Source: CAZIRF01 sp964541755 (GTDB taxonomy: Bacteria > Spirochaetota > Spirochaetia > Treponematales > Breznakiellaceae). From it: a stretch of DNA of 50,832 nt. The number at the start of each line of letters is the position of its first letter. Within the stretch, counting starts at the first letter, position 1. Below the pieces are notes generated by a model. The model was not told where the DNA came from and did not search any database. It worked only from the letters and a program-made list of their open reading frames with translations. A program made the translations under genes and the position numbers. This document shows positions 41,525 through 50,660 of the stretch, piece after piece. The stretch covers positions 1 through 50,832 of the forward strand of contig CAZIRF010000019.1 of NCBI GenBank assembly GCA_964541755.1. The letters are read 5' to 3'.

Positions 41525-43411
41525 ATGTATTTGAACAATATTAGGGTTGGGCGTCGATTGGCCGGCGTTTTTTCCCTGCTTGTCCTCTTTATTTTGGGCG
41601 TAGGACTGTTGGGCACCGGTATAACCTGGGACCTCTACCACAAGATGGGCCGGATAGGCAGCGAGCGCATTCCGGATCTCGTCGCTATAGCCGAGCTCAA
41701 CTACCAGCGTATCCGCGTGTACTCGCAGGCTGTCGACGGAGCCATGACCCAGTTGTATACCGATCCCCGAAGTCCCCTCAACACGGTTACGGCCAATCGG
41801 GAGCAGACTTGGCGCGTTATAGATCGCGCCTGGCAGGACCTCCAGGCTATTCCCCGTACCACCAAGGAGGGGCAGGAGCTCCTTTCAAACGTGACATCGG
41901 CGTACAATGCCTGGCGAAGTGCAAACACGGCTATAGACGATATGCTCAACACCATTGAAGTTACCCGGCCGGGGCCCGAAATGAAGGCCCTCTTTACCCA
42001 ATATGACACCCTTTTGAACAGCATGGGCCCGGCGAGCGATTCCTTCGGTTTGAGCATGGTAATGCTGCGTAACCATATCATCAAGGAGACCAATGTCTTT
42101 ATCGAGGCTGCCGTGGACGAAGGCCGGCTTTTTATTGTGGTAGCGCTCGTCGCCATAGGCCTGTCTCTTTTTGTTGGAATAGCGGGTTCTATTGTTATCA
42201 GTCGAAGTATAAACCGGCCAATTGCCGCCTTGGTGCGTATAAACAATTCTCTCGCACATGGCGATTACAGTATTTCGGTGGATCGTCGTTTGATTGGATA
42301 CAAGGACGAATTCGGTGAGTTGTCGCGTTCAAGTGAGCGGCTTATTGAAAATTCGCGCGGCTTGCTCAACACCGTGGCGAAGGAGGCAGACCGTTTGGGA
42401 GAAACGGGCGTGGGGCTTGCGAGTAACATGAACGAGACGGCTGCGGCCATCAACCAGATGACGGTAAATATGGAAAACATGAAGCGGATGGCTGTGAACC
42501 AATCTGCGTCGGTTACCGAAACCCATGCGACGGTTGATTCCATCAATAAACAGGTGGCCAGCCAGGACATGCTCATATCAGATCAATCTGCTTCGGTGGT
42601 GGAATCGTCTTCGGCCATTGAGCAGATGATTTCCAATATCAAATCCATTTCCGGTATTTTGAAGAAGAATGCAGAATCCATGACAGCCCTCTTGGGGGCT
42701 TCTGATGTAGGGCGTACCGGTGTGCAGGAAGTGGCGGATCTCATCTCCCGTATTGCGGATGATTCAGAAGGGCTCATTGAAGCCAGTGCCGTCATACAGT
42801 CGATTGCGTCGCAGACGAATTTGCTGGCCATGAATGCGGCAATAGAAGCGGCCCATGCGGGCGAGGCGGGGAAGGGTTTTGCTGTTGTCGCCGATGAAAT
42901 ACGCAAGCTGGCGGAAAATTCGGACCGCGAGGGCAAGCAGATATCTGCCGTCCTCAATGAAATAAAAGACATGATCGACCGGGGGTCGAATGCCTCGCGG
43001 CAGACAAATGAGCAGTTTGATACCATCTTGTCACTTTTAAAAGAGGTGCAGGATCAGGAGCGCTATTTGCGCGACTCAATCGAAGAGCAAAACAGTGGGA
43101 GTGAACAAGTACTCACTGCAATCCGCCAAATCAACGATATCACGGCAAAGGTTCAGGATGGATCGGCGCTCATGCGCGATGGCTCGGCAGAGGTTCTCGG
43201 CGAGATGAATACATTAAGCAGTATGACGGTACAGCTGCGTTCCGGTATGGAAGAAATGGCTTCCGGTGCCCAAGAGGTGAATCTTTCCGTTCACGCTCTT
43301 GAGGATATTTCCCGAACCAATCGTGACATCATCGAGAGTTTGCGGAAGGTACTCGGGGAATTTACTCTCGCAAAACAGGAAGAGGGAGAAGAAGTGCTCC
43401 CTGTATCCTAG
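41525..43411 (+). CDS. Methyl-accepting chemotaxis protein
   Basis: It has 628 residues. A transmembrane helix lies at about 10-32, then a periplasmic four-helix-bundle-like sensor domain (about 33-195), a second membrane helix (about 200-222), and a HAMP domain containing RSINRPIAALVRINNSLAHG. The signalling domain carries the conserved hairpin tip SQTNLLAMNAAIEAAHAGE and GKGFAVVADEIRKLAE. It should relay a chemical signal to CheW/CheA in flagellar taxis. No CRF-type pentapeptide is seen at the end (EEVLPVS). The ribosome site GGGAGA lies in the structured leader. Confidence 0.93.
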   Translation: MYLNNIRVGRRLAGVFSLLVLFILGVGLLGTGITWDLYHKMGRIGSERIPDLVAIAELNYQRIRVYSQAVDGAMTQLYTDPRSPLNTVTANREQTWRVIDRAWQDLQAIPRTTKEGQELLSNVTSAYNAWRSANTAIDDMLNTIEVTRPGPEMKALFTQYDTLLNSMGPASDSFGLSMVMLRNHIIKETNVFIEAAVDEGRLFIVVALVAIGLSLFVGIAGSIVISRSINRPIAALVRINNSLAHGDYSISVDRRLIGYKDEFGELSRSSERLIENSRGLLNTVAKEADRLGETGVGLASNMNETAAAINQMTVNMENMKRMAVNQSASVTETHATVDSINKQVASQDMLISDQSASVVESSSAIEQMISNIKSISGILKKNAESMTALLGASDVGRTGVQEVADLISRIADDSEGLIEASAVIQSIASQTNLLAMNAAIEAAHAGEAGKGFAVVADEIRKLAENSDREGKQISAVLNEIKDMIDRGSNASRQTNEQFDTILSLLKEVQDQERYLRDSIEEQNSGSEQVLTAIRQINDITAKVQDGSALMRDGSAEVLGEMNTLSSMTVQLRSGMEEMASGAQEVNLSVHALEDISRTNRDIIESLRKVLGEFTLAKQEEGEEVLPVS

Positions 43412-43509
43412 CGGGTTTTTCGCCCTCCGAACCCTCCTTGCTTCAAAAGAGAAAGGGGTGCAAAATTGAAGGCACTTTCCCGCGTCTTTACAACAAAGTG
43501 GAGCTGCCT

Positions 43510-45543
43510 GTGAATCTCGATGTCCCGACCCTTTCGGTCGTGCTGCTTGTCTCTTTCTTTATCCAGAGCCTTGCGCTGTGGATACTGTACTTTAACAGGG
43601 GTAGCCTCCGAGGCCCCCTGTATTGGGCAATTGGGGCTACCTTCATAGCCCTGCGTTATTCCCTGCACAGCATGCACACCATTCCCGGGCTCGGGTCGCT
43701 TTTTCTCATGCTGAGCAACCTCATTTTTCTTTACGGTCTTGCTTGTATCTATGTGGGGGTGCGCCACTTCTTTGGCAAACGCCTCTTTGGCTGGTATCTT
43801 CTCGTTGGGGCCCTGCTCATTACCGTGGTCTATGCCTTCTTTACCTGGGGAATTCCTTCTCCACAGGCGCGGGTAATCATTTTTTCCGCTGGAATGGCGG
43901 TCATTTCCAGTGCCATTGCCATGGCCTTTGTCCGGACGGGGCAGTACTCGCGAAGTCCCCTGTCCTGGCTCTTGGGGTCCAGTTTTCTCTTTCAAAGTTT
44001 GTACTGGGGATGGCGTGCCGTCGCAGAGTGCCTGGGTGGCACCATGGAAAACCCTCTGGGTTCCCTGGCTGTTCAGGTCGTTCTCGCTTCCTATATTTTG
44101 ACACTCCTGGTCTCCAATATATGGACCTTCGGGTTCTTGCTCCTGGTCGCGCGACGCCTCGCCGAGCAAAATAAAGAAGAGAAGGAGTACTTGCACCAAT
44201 TATTCGAATTGAGCCCGGAGGCGATTGTAACCACGCGGGTGGAGGATGGCCGTTTTATTGCCTGTAACGGTCGCTTTCTCGAGTTGACCGGGTATCAATT
44301 CGAGGAGCTCATCGAACGGGAAACGACCGGGAATGTATTTTGGAGTAATCCTCTAGCACGGGAGGACTACCTCTCGAAGCTCCTTGTCAGCGGGTCCTAT
44401 CAAAATTACGAGGCGCGTTTTCGCCGCAAGGATGGTTCCCTTTTCTATGCAAATCTTTCATCCCGCATCCTCTCGTACCGGGGTGAAGATATTGTTTTGA
44501 CGTCGGTACGCGATGTTTCGAATTGGGTTGAAACAGAGCAGAATCTTTTGCGGCTTACCCAGGCTTTGGAAAAAGAAAAATCGCGGGTGGAGAAGACGGC
44601 CAATACTGATGCCCTGACGGGGCTCGCCAACCGCCGCGTCTTTGACGAGACCCTCGAGAAGGAGCTGGCGCGGGCCCGCCGCAGTGCCGCCGAAGTGGGC
44701 CTCATCATGATCGATATCGACCACTTCAAGAAGTACAACGACCAACTGGGGCACCAACAGGGCGATGTCTGCCTGAGGACGGTGGCACAGGGGATAGCGG
44801 GCGCGGTAAAACGCGCGGCAGACCTTCCGGCCCGCTATGGCGGGGAGGAGTTTGCCGTAATAGTGCCTGAGTCGGATCCCGAGGGGCTCTACCGCCTCGC
44901 GGAGGGAATCCGGCAGGCGATAGAGGCCCTCGAACTGCCGCACCCCGGGGTCGCCAGGGGGCGGGTATCGGTGAGCCTGGGGGTTGCCAGCGTCTGTTCG
45001 CTCTCGCTCAACGATCCGCACACTTTGGTCCGCTGTGTCGACGGCGCTCTCTACGAGGCGAAACACCGTGGCCGGAATCGGGTTGTCGGTGCATCCCCCT
45101 TCCGCCTGGCCTGTCTGGTTCGCCCCGAATCCCTCTGTCTGTATTTCGGGAAGCACCTGTGCTCGGGACATCCGACAATTGATGCACAGCACGAGGGGCT
45201 TGCCATCCGCATGAATGAAATACTCGCTTCGTATCGTGAAGAGGAGGGGGCCGCTTCCTTTGAGGAGCTCGCCGGGAAGTTGCTTGACGAGGTTGCCCGC
45301 CACTTCCACGACGAGGAGGCCATTCTGCGTGCGGCCCGTTGGCCCGGGGTAGAGCGCCACAGCCGCATACACTGGGAGCTCGAGCGGTCTTTGGGCGGGG
45401 CCTGGTCTTCCTGGCGTGCGGGCCGGGTGAGCAAGATGCAACTGGTCAGTCTTCTTGTCCATGATATTATCGCCAATCACCTAGCAGAGGAGGACAGTCT
45501 CTTCTTCAAATACGTGCAGGATTGGCAAGTGCGCATAAAGTGA
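43510..45543 (+). CDS. 7TM-PAS-GGDEF diguanylate cyclase with C-terminal hemerythrin domain
   Basis: GTG 43510, six bases after GGAG, is preferred to the upstream TTG at 43438 because hydrophobic sequence begins at once. The 677 residues comprise about seven membrane segments (1-215), a PAS/PAC domain (about 225-345; LFELSPEAIVTTRVEDGRF), a GGDEF domain with an intact GGEEF (444-448), and a bacteriohemerythrin-like domain (about 545-670). The latter has the iron-ligand pattern TIDAQHEGL, HFHDEEA, VERHSRIHW and NHLAEEDSLF. It should make cyclic-di-GMP under control of a di-iron O2- or NO-responsive domain and a membrane signal. Confidence 0.88.
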   Translation: MNLDVPTLSVVLLVSFFIQSLALWILYFNRGSLRGPLYWAIGATFIALRYSLHSMHTIPGLGSLFLMLSNLIFLYGLACIYVGVRHFFGKRLFGWYLLVGALLITVVYAFFTWGIPSPQARVIIFSAGMAVISSAIAMAFVRTGQYSRSPLSWLLGSSFLFQSLYWGWRAVAECLGGTMENPLGSLAVQVVLASYILTLLVSNIWTFGFLLLVARRLAEQNKEEKEYLHQLFELSPEAIVTTRVEDGRFIACNGRFLELTGYQFEELIERETTGNVFWSNPLAREDYLSKLLVSGSYQNYEARFRRKDGSLFYANLSSRILSYRGEDIVLTSVRDVSNWVETEQNLLRLTQALEKEKSRVEKTANTDALTGLANRRVFDETLEKELARARRSAAEVGLIMIDIDHFKKYNDQLGHQQGDVCLRTVAQGIAGAVKRAADLPARYGGEEFAVIVPESDPEGLYRLAEGIRQAIEALELPHPGVARGRVSVSLGVASVCSLSLNDPHTLVRCVDGALYEAKHRGRNRVVGASPFRLACLVRPESLCLYFGKHLCSGHPTIDAQHEGLAIRMNEILASYREEEGAASFEELAGKLLDEVARHFHDEEAILRAARWPGVERHSRIHWELERSLGGAWSSWRAGRVSKMQLVSLLVHDIIANHLAEEDSLFFKYVQDWQVRIK

Positions 45544-45618
45544 GCGGCTTGAGTTTTTGATACAGGACTTGGCGGGCGAGCAAATGAGAGCCTGATGTTT
45601 TTCCGTACTTCACAGAAA

Positions 45619-45652
45619 CAAAGAAGCCACCCCGCGCGGGGTGGCTTCTTTG
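45619..45652. terminator. Bidirectional terminator
   Basis: This is a perfect 34-base palindrome: CAAAGAAGCCACCCCGC pairs with its complement at 45636-45652. A-rich and T-rich ends on both strands let it end both the converging diguanylate cyclase and lipoprotein genes. Confidence 0.85.
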
Positions 45653-45671
45653 TATTACGGGTTTGCGAGGA

Positions 45672-47726
45672 CTAGAAGGCGACCCCGTTACCCGCGATCT
45701 TGTCGAGGGTGGTGTTCATGGAACCGGGGAGGGACTGGAAGGCGGTGGCCGCATCACGGACGTTGGCCGATGCCTCTTTGAGTTTGGCGTGGTATTCCTG
45801 GAAAGGTTCGAGTATCTTCTTGAGCTCATCGATACCCGGGATTGAGGGGAACTTGATGTTGAGCTGTTTGAGGATGGGGTTGAGGATTGCCTCTGCGGCC
45901 TTTTTGACAAGGCCGGTGGTGGACTCGAGGGCCTCGCGTACCGTAAAACTCCCGACAAGGGGGATCTTGATCCTCTGGTTGAGGGCGCTGTCTATTTTGT
46001 CGGTGACACCCTTGATCGAATTGAGTGGCTTCATGACGGCCTTGACGCCGCCGGTAACCTTGCTCACAACCCCGACGCTATCGGCGAGGGTGGAGAGGGT
46101 GTTCTCGCTCTTGGTGCGGGCCTTGTCGACGTTCTCGAGGTTCTGGGCGAGCTTGGTGCTCTGGGTCGAAAGATCCTTGGTCGCGGCAAGGAGGGCCTTG
46201 AGGACTGCAGGGTCTTCGATTTTGTTGATGGCAGGCCGGGAGGCCATAACGAATTTGACCGTTCGGGCGTTGATGCTTCCAATCTGGGCAAGGCTGTTGG
46301 TAACGATGTCCGAGTTTGCCTTGAGGTCGCTCATGAAGGCGGCAGAGGGCTCAATATAGGGGCCCTTGAAGCGCTCGGCGAGATCGGCGACGGGGCCTAC
46401 CGGACGCATAACCTGGTCCAGACCGGTATTGACGACCGAAAGAGCCGTTCCCACAACGGGGATGCCGCTCATGACACCCAGCGTCGTGCCGATGGTATCG
46501 ATCTGATCCCTAAGCTGGATAACGGCACCGGAGACGTAGTTGAGGTCTTTGACGCCCTTGTTCGCTTTGGTAATATCGCTGGCAAAGCGGGCGAAGTTGT
46601 TCTTGGTAAGGTTGAAGGAGTTGTAGATACCCTTCGATTTGACCGAGACATTGTTGACTTCGATGAAGATTTCGTAGCGCAGTTTGAGGACGACGATGTC
46701 CTTGTACCCAACCTGCCATTCGTTTGCCTTGTCGAGGGCTGCGATGGCTTTTTTGAGCGAGTCATTGTTGTCGGTATCGCGGGCGAGGCGCAGGGCTTCA
46801 TTGTAATAGAGCTCTGCGATTTTGGTTTTTGCACGGGGGATGCCGTCTTTGGCTTCGCTGTTGCCGCTGTTGTATTTGAGGGCCTTTTCGAATAAGTCGA
46901 TGGCCGCAGTCAGGGACTCGACGGTACCCATCTTTTCGCTGCGAAGGCCTTCTGCAAGATAGACGTCGGAGAGCTCGATTTTGATCTTTGCGAGTCCGTC
47001 CACGGCGGCCTTGTTCTCGCCGTTATAGCTGATGGCCGTTTCGTAGGCGGTGATGGCGGTAAGGAGGGTCTCGATGTTTTTCGAGCCATGTTGTTTCTTG
47101 GCCCAGTTTGCAAAGAGGTCGGAGATATCGAGGCGGTCTTGGGCGACTTCGTCGGAACCCTTGACGGCAAATTTGTTGACGACCTTGCTGGCAAGGCCGC
47201 GAGCAGCGGCGATATCACCGGCATTGATGGCCTTTTTGGTGGCCGCGAGGAAACCTGCGCGCGCTTCGGCACGGGATTTCTCGACATCCTCGGCGTATTC
47301 TTCGATTGTAGTGGTCCATTCCCATCCCTTTACGAGACCGAAGAGTTTTTTCCCTTCGGTAATGGGCAGGCCGATTTTTTTGAGGTTGTTGTTGTAGCGG
47401 ACGAGGCTTACATAGCTGTCGTATCGTTTTTCGAGGTCTTCGGGGACATCGGTGCCCTTGGTCTGTTCAAGATAGGCCTTTGCCGCCTTGAGGGCGAGTT
47501 CGGCATTGTCACGGAGGAACTTCTTTGCCCCCGAAAACTTGGGATCTTCGATGATGGCATCGGTGGCATAGGCGAGGGCCGCGGCATTGTCGCCGGCCCG
47601 AAGGGCATCCTCTGCCTGGTTGAGGCTGGCCTTGCCGGTCGAGCTACAGCCGGCAAGCAGGGTGATGAGGGCAATCAGGGACAGAACAATGGCTGTCTTG
47701 ATGCTGTGTTCCCGGGGTCTTGTCAT
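45672..47726 (-). CDS. Large TPR-containing lipoprotein (684 aa)
   Basis: ATG 47726 follows AGGAGT. A signal peptide ends in a lipobox (LLAGCS, Cys about 27), so the protein is lipid-anchored. TPR-like helices lie at about 30-75 (LNQAEDALRAGDNAAALAYA) and again at about 220-320 (AIDLFEKALKYNSGNSEAK). The C-terminal 350 residues are long amphipathic helices, with a hydrophobic GVMSGIPVVGTALSVV segment near 425. No enzymatic motif is seen. It may be a scaffold at the envelope. The family is not recognised. Confidence 0.8.
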   Translation of the reverse strand: MTRPREHSIKTAIVLSLIALITLLAGCSSTGKASLNQAEDALRAGDNAAALAYATDAIIEDPKFSGAKKFLRDNAELALKAAKAYLEQTKGTDVPEDLEKRYDSYVSLVRYNNNLKKIGLPITEGKKLFGLVKGWEWTTTIEEYAEDVEKSRAEARAGFLAATKKAINAGDIAAARGLASKVVNKFAVKGSDEVAQDRLDISDLFANWAKKQHGSKNIETLLTAITAYETAISYNGENKAAVDGLAKIKIELSDVYLAEGLRSEKMGTVESLTAAIDLFEKALKYNSGNSEAKDGIPRAKTKIAELYYNEALRLARDTDNNDSLKKAIAALDKANEWQVGYKDIVVLKLRYEIFIEVNNVSVKSKGIYNSFNLTKNNFARFASDITKANKGVKDLNYVSGAVIQLRDQIDTIGTTLGVMSGIPVVGTALSVVNTGLDQVMRPVGPVADLAERFKGPYIEPSAAFMSDLKANSDIVTNSLAQIGSINARTVKFVMASRPAINKIEDPAVLKALLAATKDLSTQSTKLAQNLENVDKARTKSENTLSTLADSVGVVSKVTGGVKAVMKPLNSIKGVTDKIDSALNQRIKIPLVGSFTVREALESTTGLVKKAAEAILNPILKQLNIKFPSIPGIDELKKILEPFQEYHAKLKEASANVRDAATAFQSLPGSMNTTLDKIAGNGVAF

Positions 47727-47829
47727 GGAATACTCCTTGGAGGCGTGATGATCAAGTAGAAGTGTAGTGGCTGGAGCTTAAATCAAGCTTAAATAATTTT
47801 AGGAATTGGCCTTTCCATACGAGACTCTT

Positions 47830-48504
47830 TCATTGTTTGGCAAAGTCGAGGATTTCCCAGCCCGCCTTTTTGGCATATGCACGCAATCGCCAGTCCGGAT
47901 TGACGGCACAGGGCTTGCCTACGGACAGGAGGAGCGGCAGGTCATGAATTGAATCCGAGTAAAAGGCGCAGTCCGACAAGTTGACACCCCGCTCGCGGGC
48001 GAAGGCCAAACAGGCGTCGTACTTGGTTCTGCCAAAGATGAGGTCGCCCTCGAAACGCCCGGTGCAGCGCTCGTCTTCAAAGGCAAGGCGATTGGCGATG
48101 ACGGCGTGGGCACCCAGGCTGCGGGCTACCGGCTCGATGATGATGTCGAGGGAGGTGGTCGCGAGGACTACCTGGGTTCCCGCCTGTCTCATGGCGGTAA
48201 TGAGGCTGCGGGCGTCGGTGTAGAGGTCCTCGTCGATGTGGCGCGAGAAACAGCGGTTTGCGACCTCTTCAAGGCGCTCGCGGCGTATGCCCTTGAGGAC
48301 GGGAATGCCCTTTGGAAAAATCTGCCCCTTGCCGCCGGTGGCCGCAGAGGGCCCGAAGCGGTACCAGAGGAAGACAAAGGGAATGGTGAGCAGGGCGAAG
48401 ATGGGTACGAGCCCGGCCCGAACGGCGCCGATGGCCATCCAGAGGCCGGTCGAGTGGTAGGTAAGGGTGTGATCGACATCGAAGAAGGCGATTTTGTGCT
48501 TCAT
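47830..48504 (-). CDS. HAD-superfamily (IB) phosphatase, SerB-like
   Basis: It has 224 residues with all four HAD motifs: FFDVDHTLT (motif I, residues 7-15), ATTSLD (motif II), a Lys in GRTKYDACLAF (motif III), and YSDSIHDLPLL (motif IV). A hydrophobic insert (GAVRAGLVPIFALLTIPFVF) in the cap suggests membrane contact, as in HAD-IB hydrolases that act on lipid or glycerol phosphates. The substrate is not identifiable; phosphoserine is possible. Its ATG overlaps the ogt stop (ATGA), so it is coupled to ogt. Confidence 0.85.
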   Translation of the reverse strand: MKHKIAFFDVDHTLTYHSTGLWMAIGAVRAGLVPIFALLTIPFVFLWYRFGPSAATGGKGQIFPKGIPVLKGIRRERLEEVANRCFSRHIDEDLYTDARSLITAMRQAGTQVVLATTSLDIIIEPVARSLGAHAVIANRLAFEDERCTGRFEGDLIFGRTKYDACLAFARERGVNLSDCAFYSDSIHDLPLLLSVGKPCAVNPDWRLRAYAKKAGWEILDFAKQ

Positions 48505-49013
48505 GCCGTGCGCACTCCCGCACCGCTCCAGCCTTCGATGGAGAGAAATCGCTCCTTGTATTCGAGCCCGGCGCTGAACCCGCCCAGGGACCCGTCTGTG
48601 CGAACGACGCGGTGGCAGGGGACCAGAATGATGAGGGGGTTGGCCCCGCAGGCGTTTGCCGCGGCGCGGACGGCCTTGGGGTGGCCTGCTTCCCGCGCGA
48701 GGTCGCGGTAGCTGATGGTCCTGCCCCGCGGAACCCGTTGAAGGGCGGTCCAGACATCGACCTGAAAGGCGGTACCTTCAAACGCGAGGGGCAGCGCCGC
48801 AGGGGTATCACCCCGATACCAGGCATCGAGCCAGGCGAGCAGGGCAGCCGTAAGCGGGTCTTCGGGGCCAATCGCGCAGTGATGTGGGGGCGCCCCGTAT
48901 GTGTCGTGCGCGCTTTCGCAGGGCCCGATGGCGAGCGAGACGAGCTCGTCGTTCTTCCAGCGTGCAGTGAAGGGTATGTTGTGGGTGGTGAACGAGGCGC
49001 AGTAAAGACTCAC
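48501..49013 (-). CDS. ogt: Methylated-DNA-protein-cysteine methyltransferase
   Basis: The 170 residues contain the active-site LVPCHRVV (Cys133) and the recognition segment SYRDLAREAGHPKAVRAAAN, with GGFSAGLEYK after it. It removes the methyl group from O6-methylguanine in DNA onto its own cysteine, a one-time repair. It starts at GTG 49013, five bases after AAAGGAG, and is followed by the coupled HAD gene. The N-terminal Ada-type domain is absent, as in Ogt. Confidence 0.93.
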   Translation of the reverse strand: MSLYCASFTTHNIPFTARWKNDELVSLAIGPCESAHDTYGAPPHHCAIGPEDPLTAALLAWLDAWYRGDTPAALPLAFEGTAFQVDVWTALQRVPRGRTISYRDLAREAGHPKAVRAAANACGANPLIILVPCHRVVRTDGSLGGFSAGLEYKERFLSIEGWSGAGVRTA

Positions 49014-49052
49014 AGTACTCCTTTGGGGCGGCCGGCGGCCAGCGTCAGTATC

Positions 49053-49081
49053 AGTATAAATTCTTCACTCTATTTGCGCAA
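49053..49081 (-). promoter_or_regulatory. ogt promoter
   Basis: On the minus strand TTGCGC (49081-49076) and TATACT (49058-49053) are 17 bases apart. TATACT begins the intergenic motif seen elsewhere in the window (TTTATACTGATA). The likely transcription start is about 33 bases before GTG 49013. Confidence 0.65.
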
Positions 49082-49097
49082 ACCGCCGCCCGTTTGC

Positions 49098-50660
49098 TTA
49101 CGAACGGTAGTGGCAGCCGATGGACTGCGTGTTGTGCATGGCCGCACGTACGACGAGCTCGGCGGTGACGGCCTCGTTGCGCAATTCGACGATGTCGCGG
49201 GTAAGGGCGGCTTCCTTGTAGAACTTGCCCACGCGGTGCGAGTGGTAGTTGAGGTCGGCGACGGCGCGCTCAAGCCCGCGTGTCGTGCGGATGATCCCGC
49301 AGTGGTTCCACATGGTGGTCTTGATAAGGTTCATGTCCTGGTAGATGAGGGTGGGCTCGAAGACCTCCGGTCGCGCGGGCGGCTGCCAGTCGGGGATGGC
49401 GGCCAGACGGGAGGCTGCGGGGCTTTCCAAAGACTGTATCATGCTGATAGCGGATCGCCGGCCCCAGAGGAGTCCTTCGAGGAGGCTCGTGGAGGCGAGG
49501 CGGTTTGCGCCGTGGACGCCGGTGCAGGCACACTCCCCGGCGGCCCAGAGGCGTTTGAGGGAGGTCTCGCCGTCGAGGGAGACCTTGATGCCGCCGCAGA
49601 AGTAGTGGGCCGCCGGGGTGATGGGGATGGGGTCTTTCGAAATGTCGAGGCCGCCTTCAAGGCAGGTTTGGTAAATTTTCGCGAAGCGGCGGGGGATGGG
49701 CTCGCTGCCGTTGTAGTGGTGGGCGAGGTCGAGGTAGAGCCAATCGACCCCCTGTTCGGCCATTTCGAGGAAGATGCCGCGGGCGACGACGTCGCGGGGG
49801 GCGAGGTCGCCCTGTTCCGAGTACTTGTGCATGAAGGGCTTGCCGCGGCGGTCGACGAGGCGGGCCCCTTCGCCGCGCAAGGATTCCGAGATAAGGAAGC
49901 GGCGGATGTCCTTGTTGTAGAGGGCGGTGGGGTGGAACTGGACGAACTCGGCGTTGATGATGTCGGCACCGGCCCGGTAGGCCATGGAGATGCCGTCGCC
50001 AGTGGCCTCGCCGGGGTTGGTCGTGTACTGGTAGATGTTGCCGATGCCGCCGCTTGCAAGGAGGACGGCCGCGGCGAAGAGGGTGCAGACGTTGCCGGTT
50101 TCGTTGTCCAGGGCGTAGACTCCCAGGACTTCCCGCTCGCGGTAGAGCTCCTGGCAGTCGTTTGAGTGGTGGTTGTTGCTTATCAGGTCGACGGCGGTGC
50201 AGTTTGCGCGTATCTCGACGCCCAGCTTTTTTGCGTGGGCGATGAGGGCGGTCTGGATGGCCTCGCCGGTGTGGTCGGCATAGTGGAGGATGCGGCGGCG
50301 GGAGTGGGCGGCCTCCTCGGTCCAGTCGAGGGCGCCGTCGGCGCCAGTGGAAAAGGAGAGGCCCGCTTCGCCAATGAGGAAGTCGTGGACGAGGGCGGGG
50401 CCTTCGTTTGCAAGGAGGTGAACGGCCTCGCGGCTGTTGTAGTTGCAGCCGGCGGCGAGGATGTCCTGTTCGAGGAGCTCGGGGCGGTCGTCGGCGGGTT
50501 TTGCGATGATGCCGCCCTGGGCCTGGTTGGTGTTGGTGGCGGCGATATCCGGTGACTTCGAGAGAACGAGGGGGGCGAGGCCCGCCTTGGCGCATTCGAT
50601 GGCGGCGGTAAGGCCCGCGACGCCGGTTCCAATGATAATGACGTCGCGGGTCTCTCTCAC
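49098..50660 (-). CDS. nadB: L-aspartate oxidase
   Basis: The 520 residues have the FAD-binding start IIIGTGVAGLTAAIE, then NTNQAQGGI, GGIGNIYQYTTNP, the succinate-dehydrogenase-like EFVQFHPTAL, RGEGARLVD, and HGANRLASTSLLEGL. It oxidises aspartate to iminoaspartate, which NadA condenses with dihydroxyacetone phosphate to quinolinate for NAD synthesis. In anaerobes fumarate rather than oxygen is the usual acceptor. It starts at GTG 50660, which overlaps the nadA stop as GTGA, so the two are coupled. Confidence 0.95.
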   Translation of the reverse strand: MRETRDVIIIGTGVAGLTAAIECAKAGLAPLVLSKSPDIAATNTNQAQGGIIAKPADDRPELLEQDILAAGCNYNSREAVHLLANEGPALVHDFLIGEAGLSFSTGADGALDWTEEAAHSRRRILHYADHTGEAIQTALIAHAKKLGVEIRANCTAVDLISNNHHSNDCQELYREREVLGVYALDNETGNVCTLFAAAVLLASGGIGNIYQYTTNPGEATGDGISMAYRAGADIINAEFVQFHPTALYNKDIRRFLISESLRGEGARLVDRRGKPFMHKYSEQGDLAPRDVVARGIFLEMAEQGVDWLYLDLAHHYNGSEPIPRRFAKIYQTCLEGGLDISKDPIPITPAAHYFCGGIKVSLDGETSLKRLWAAGECACTGVHGANRLASTSLLEGLLWGRRSAISMIQSLESPAASRLAAIPDWQPPARPEVFEPTLIYQDMNLIKTTMWNHCGIIRTTRGLERAVADLNYHSHRVGKFYKEAALTRDIVELRNEAVTAELVVRAAMHNTQSIGCHYRS

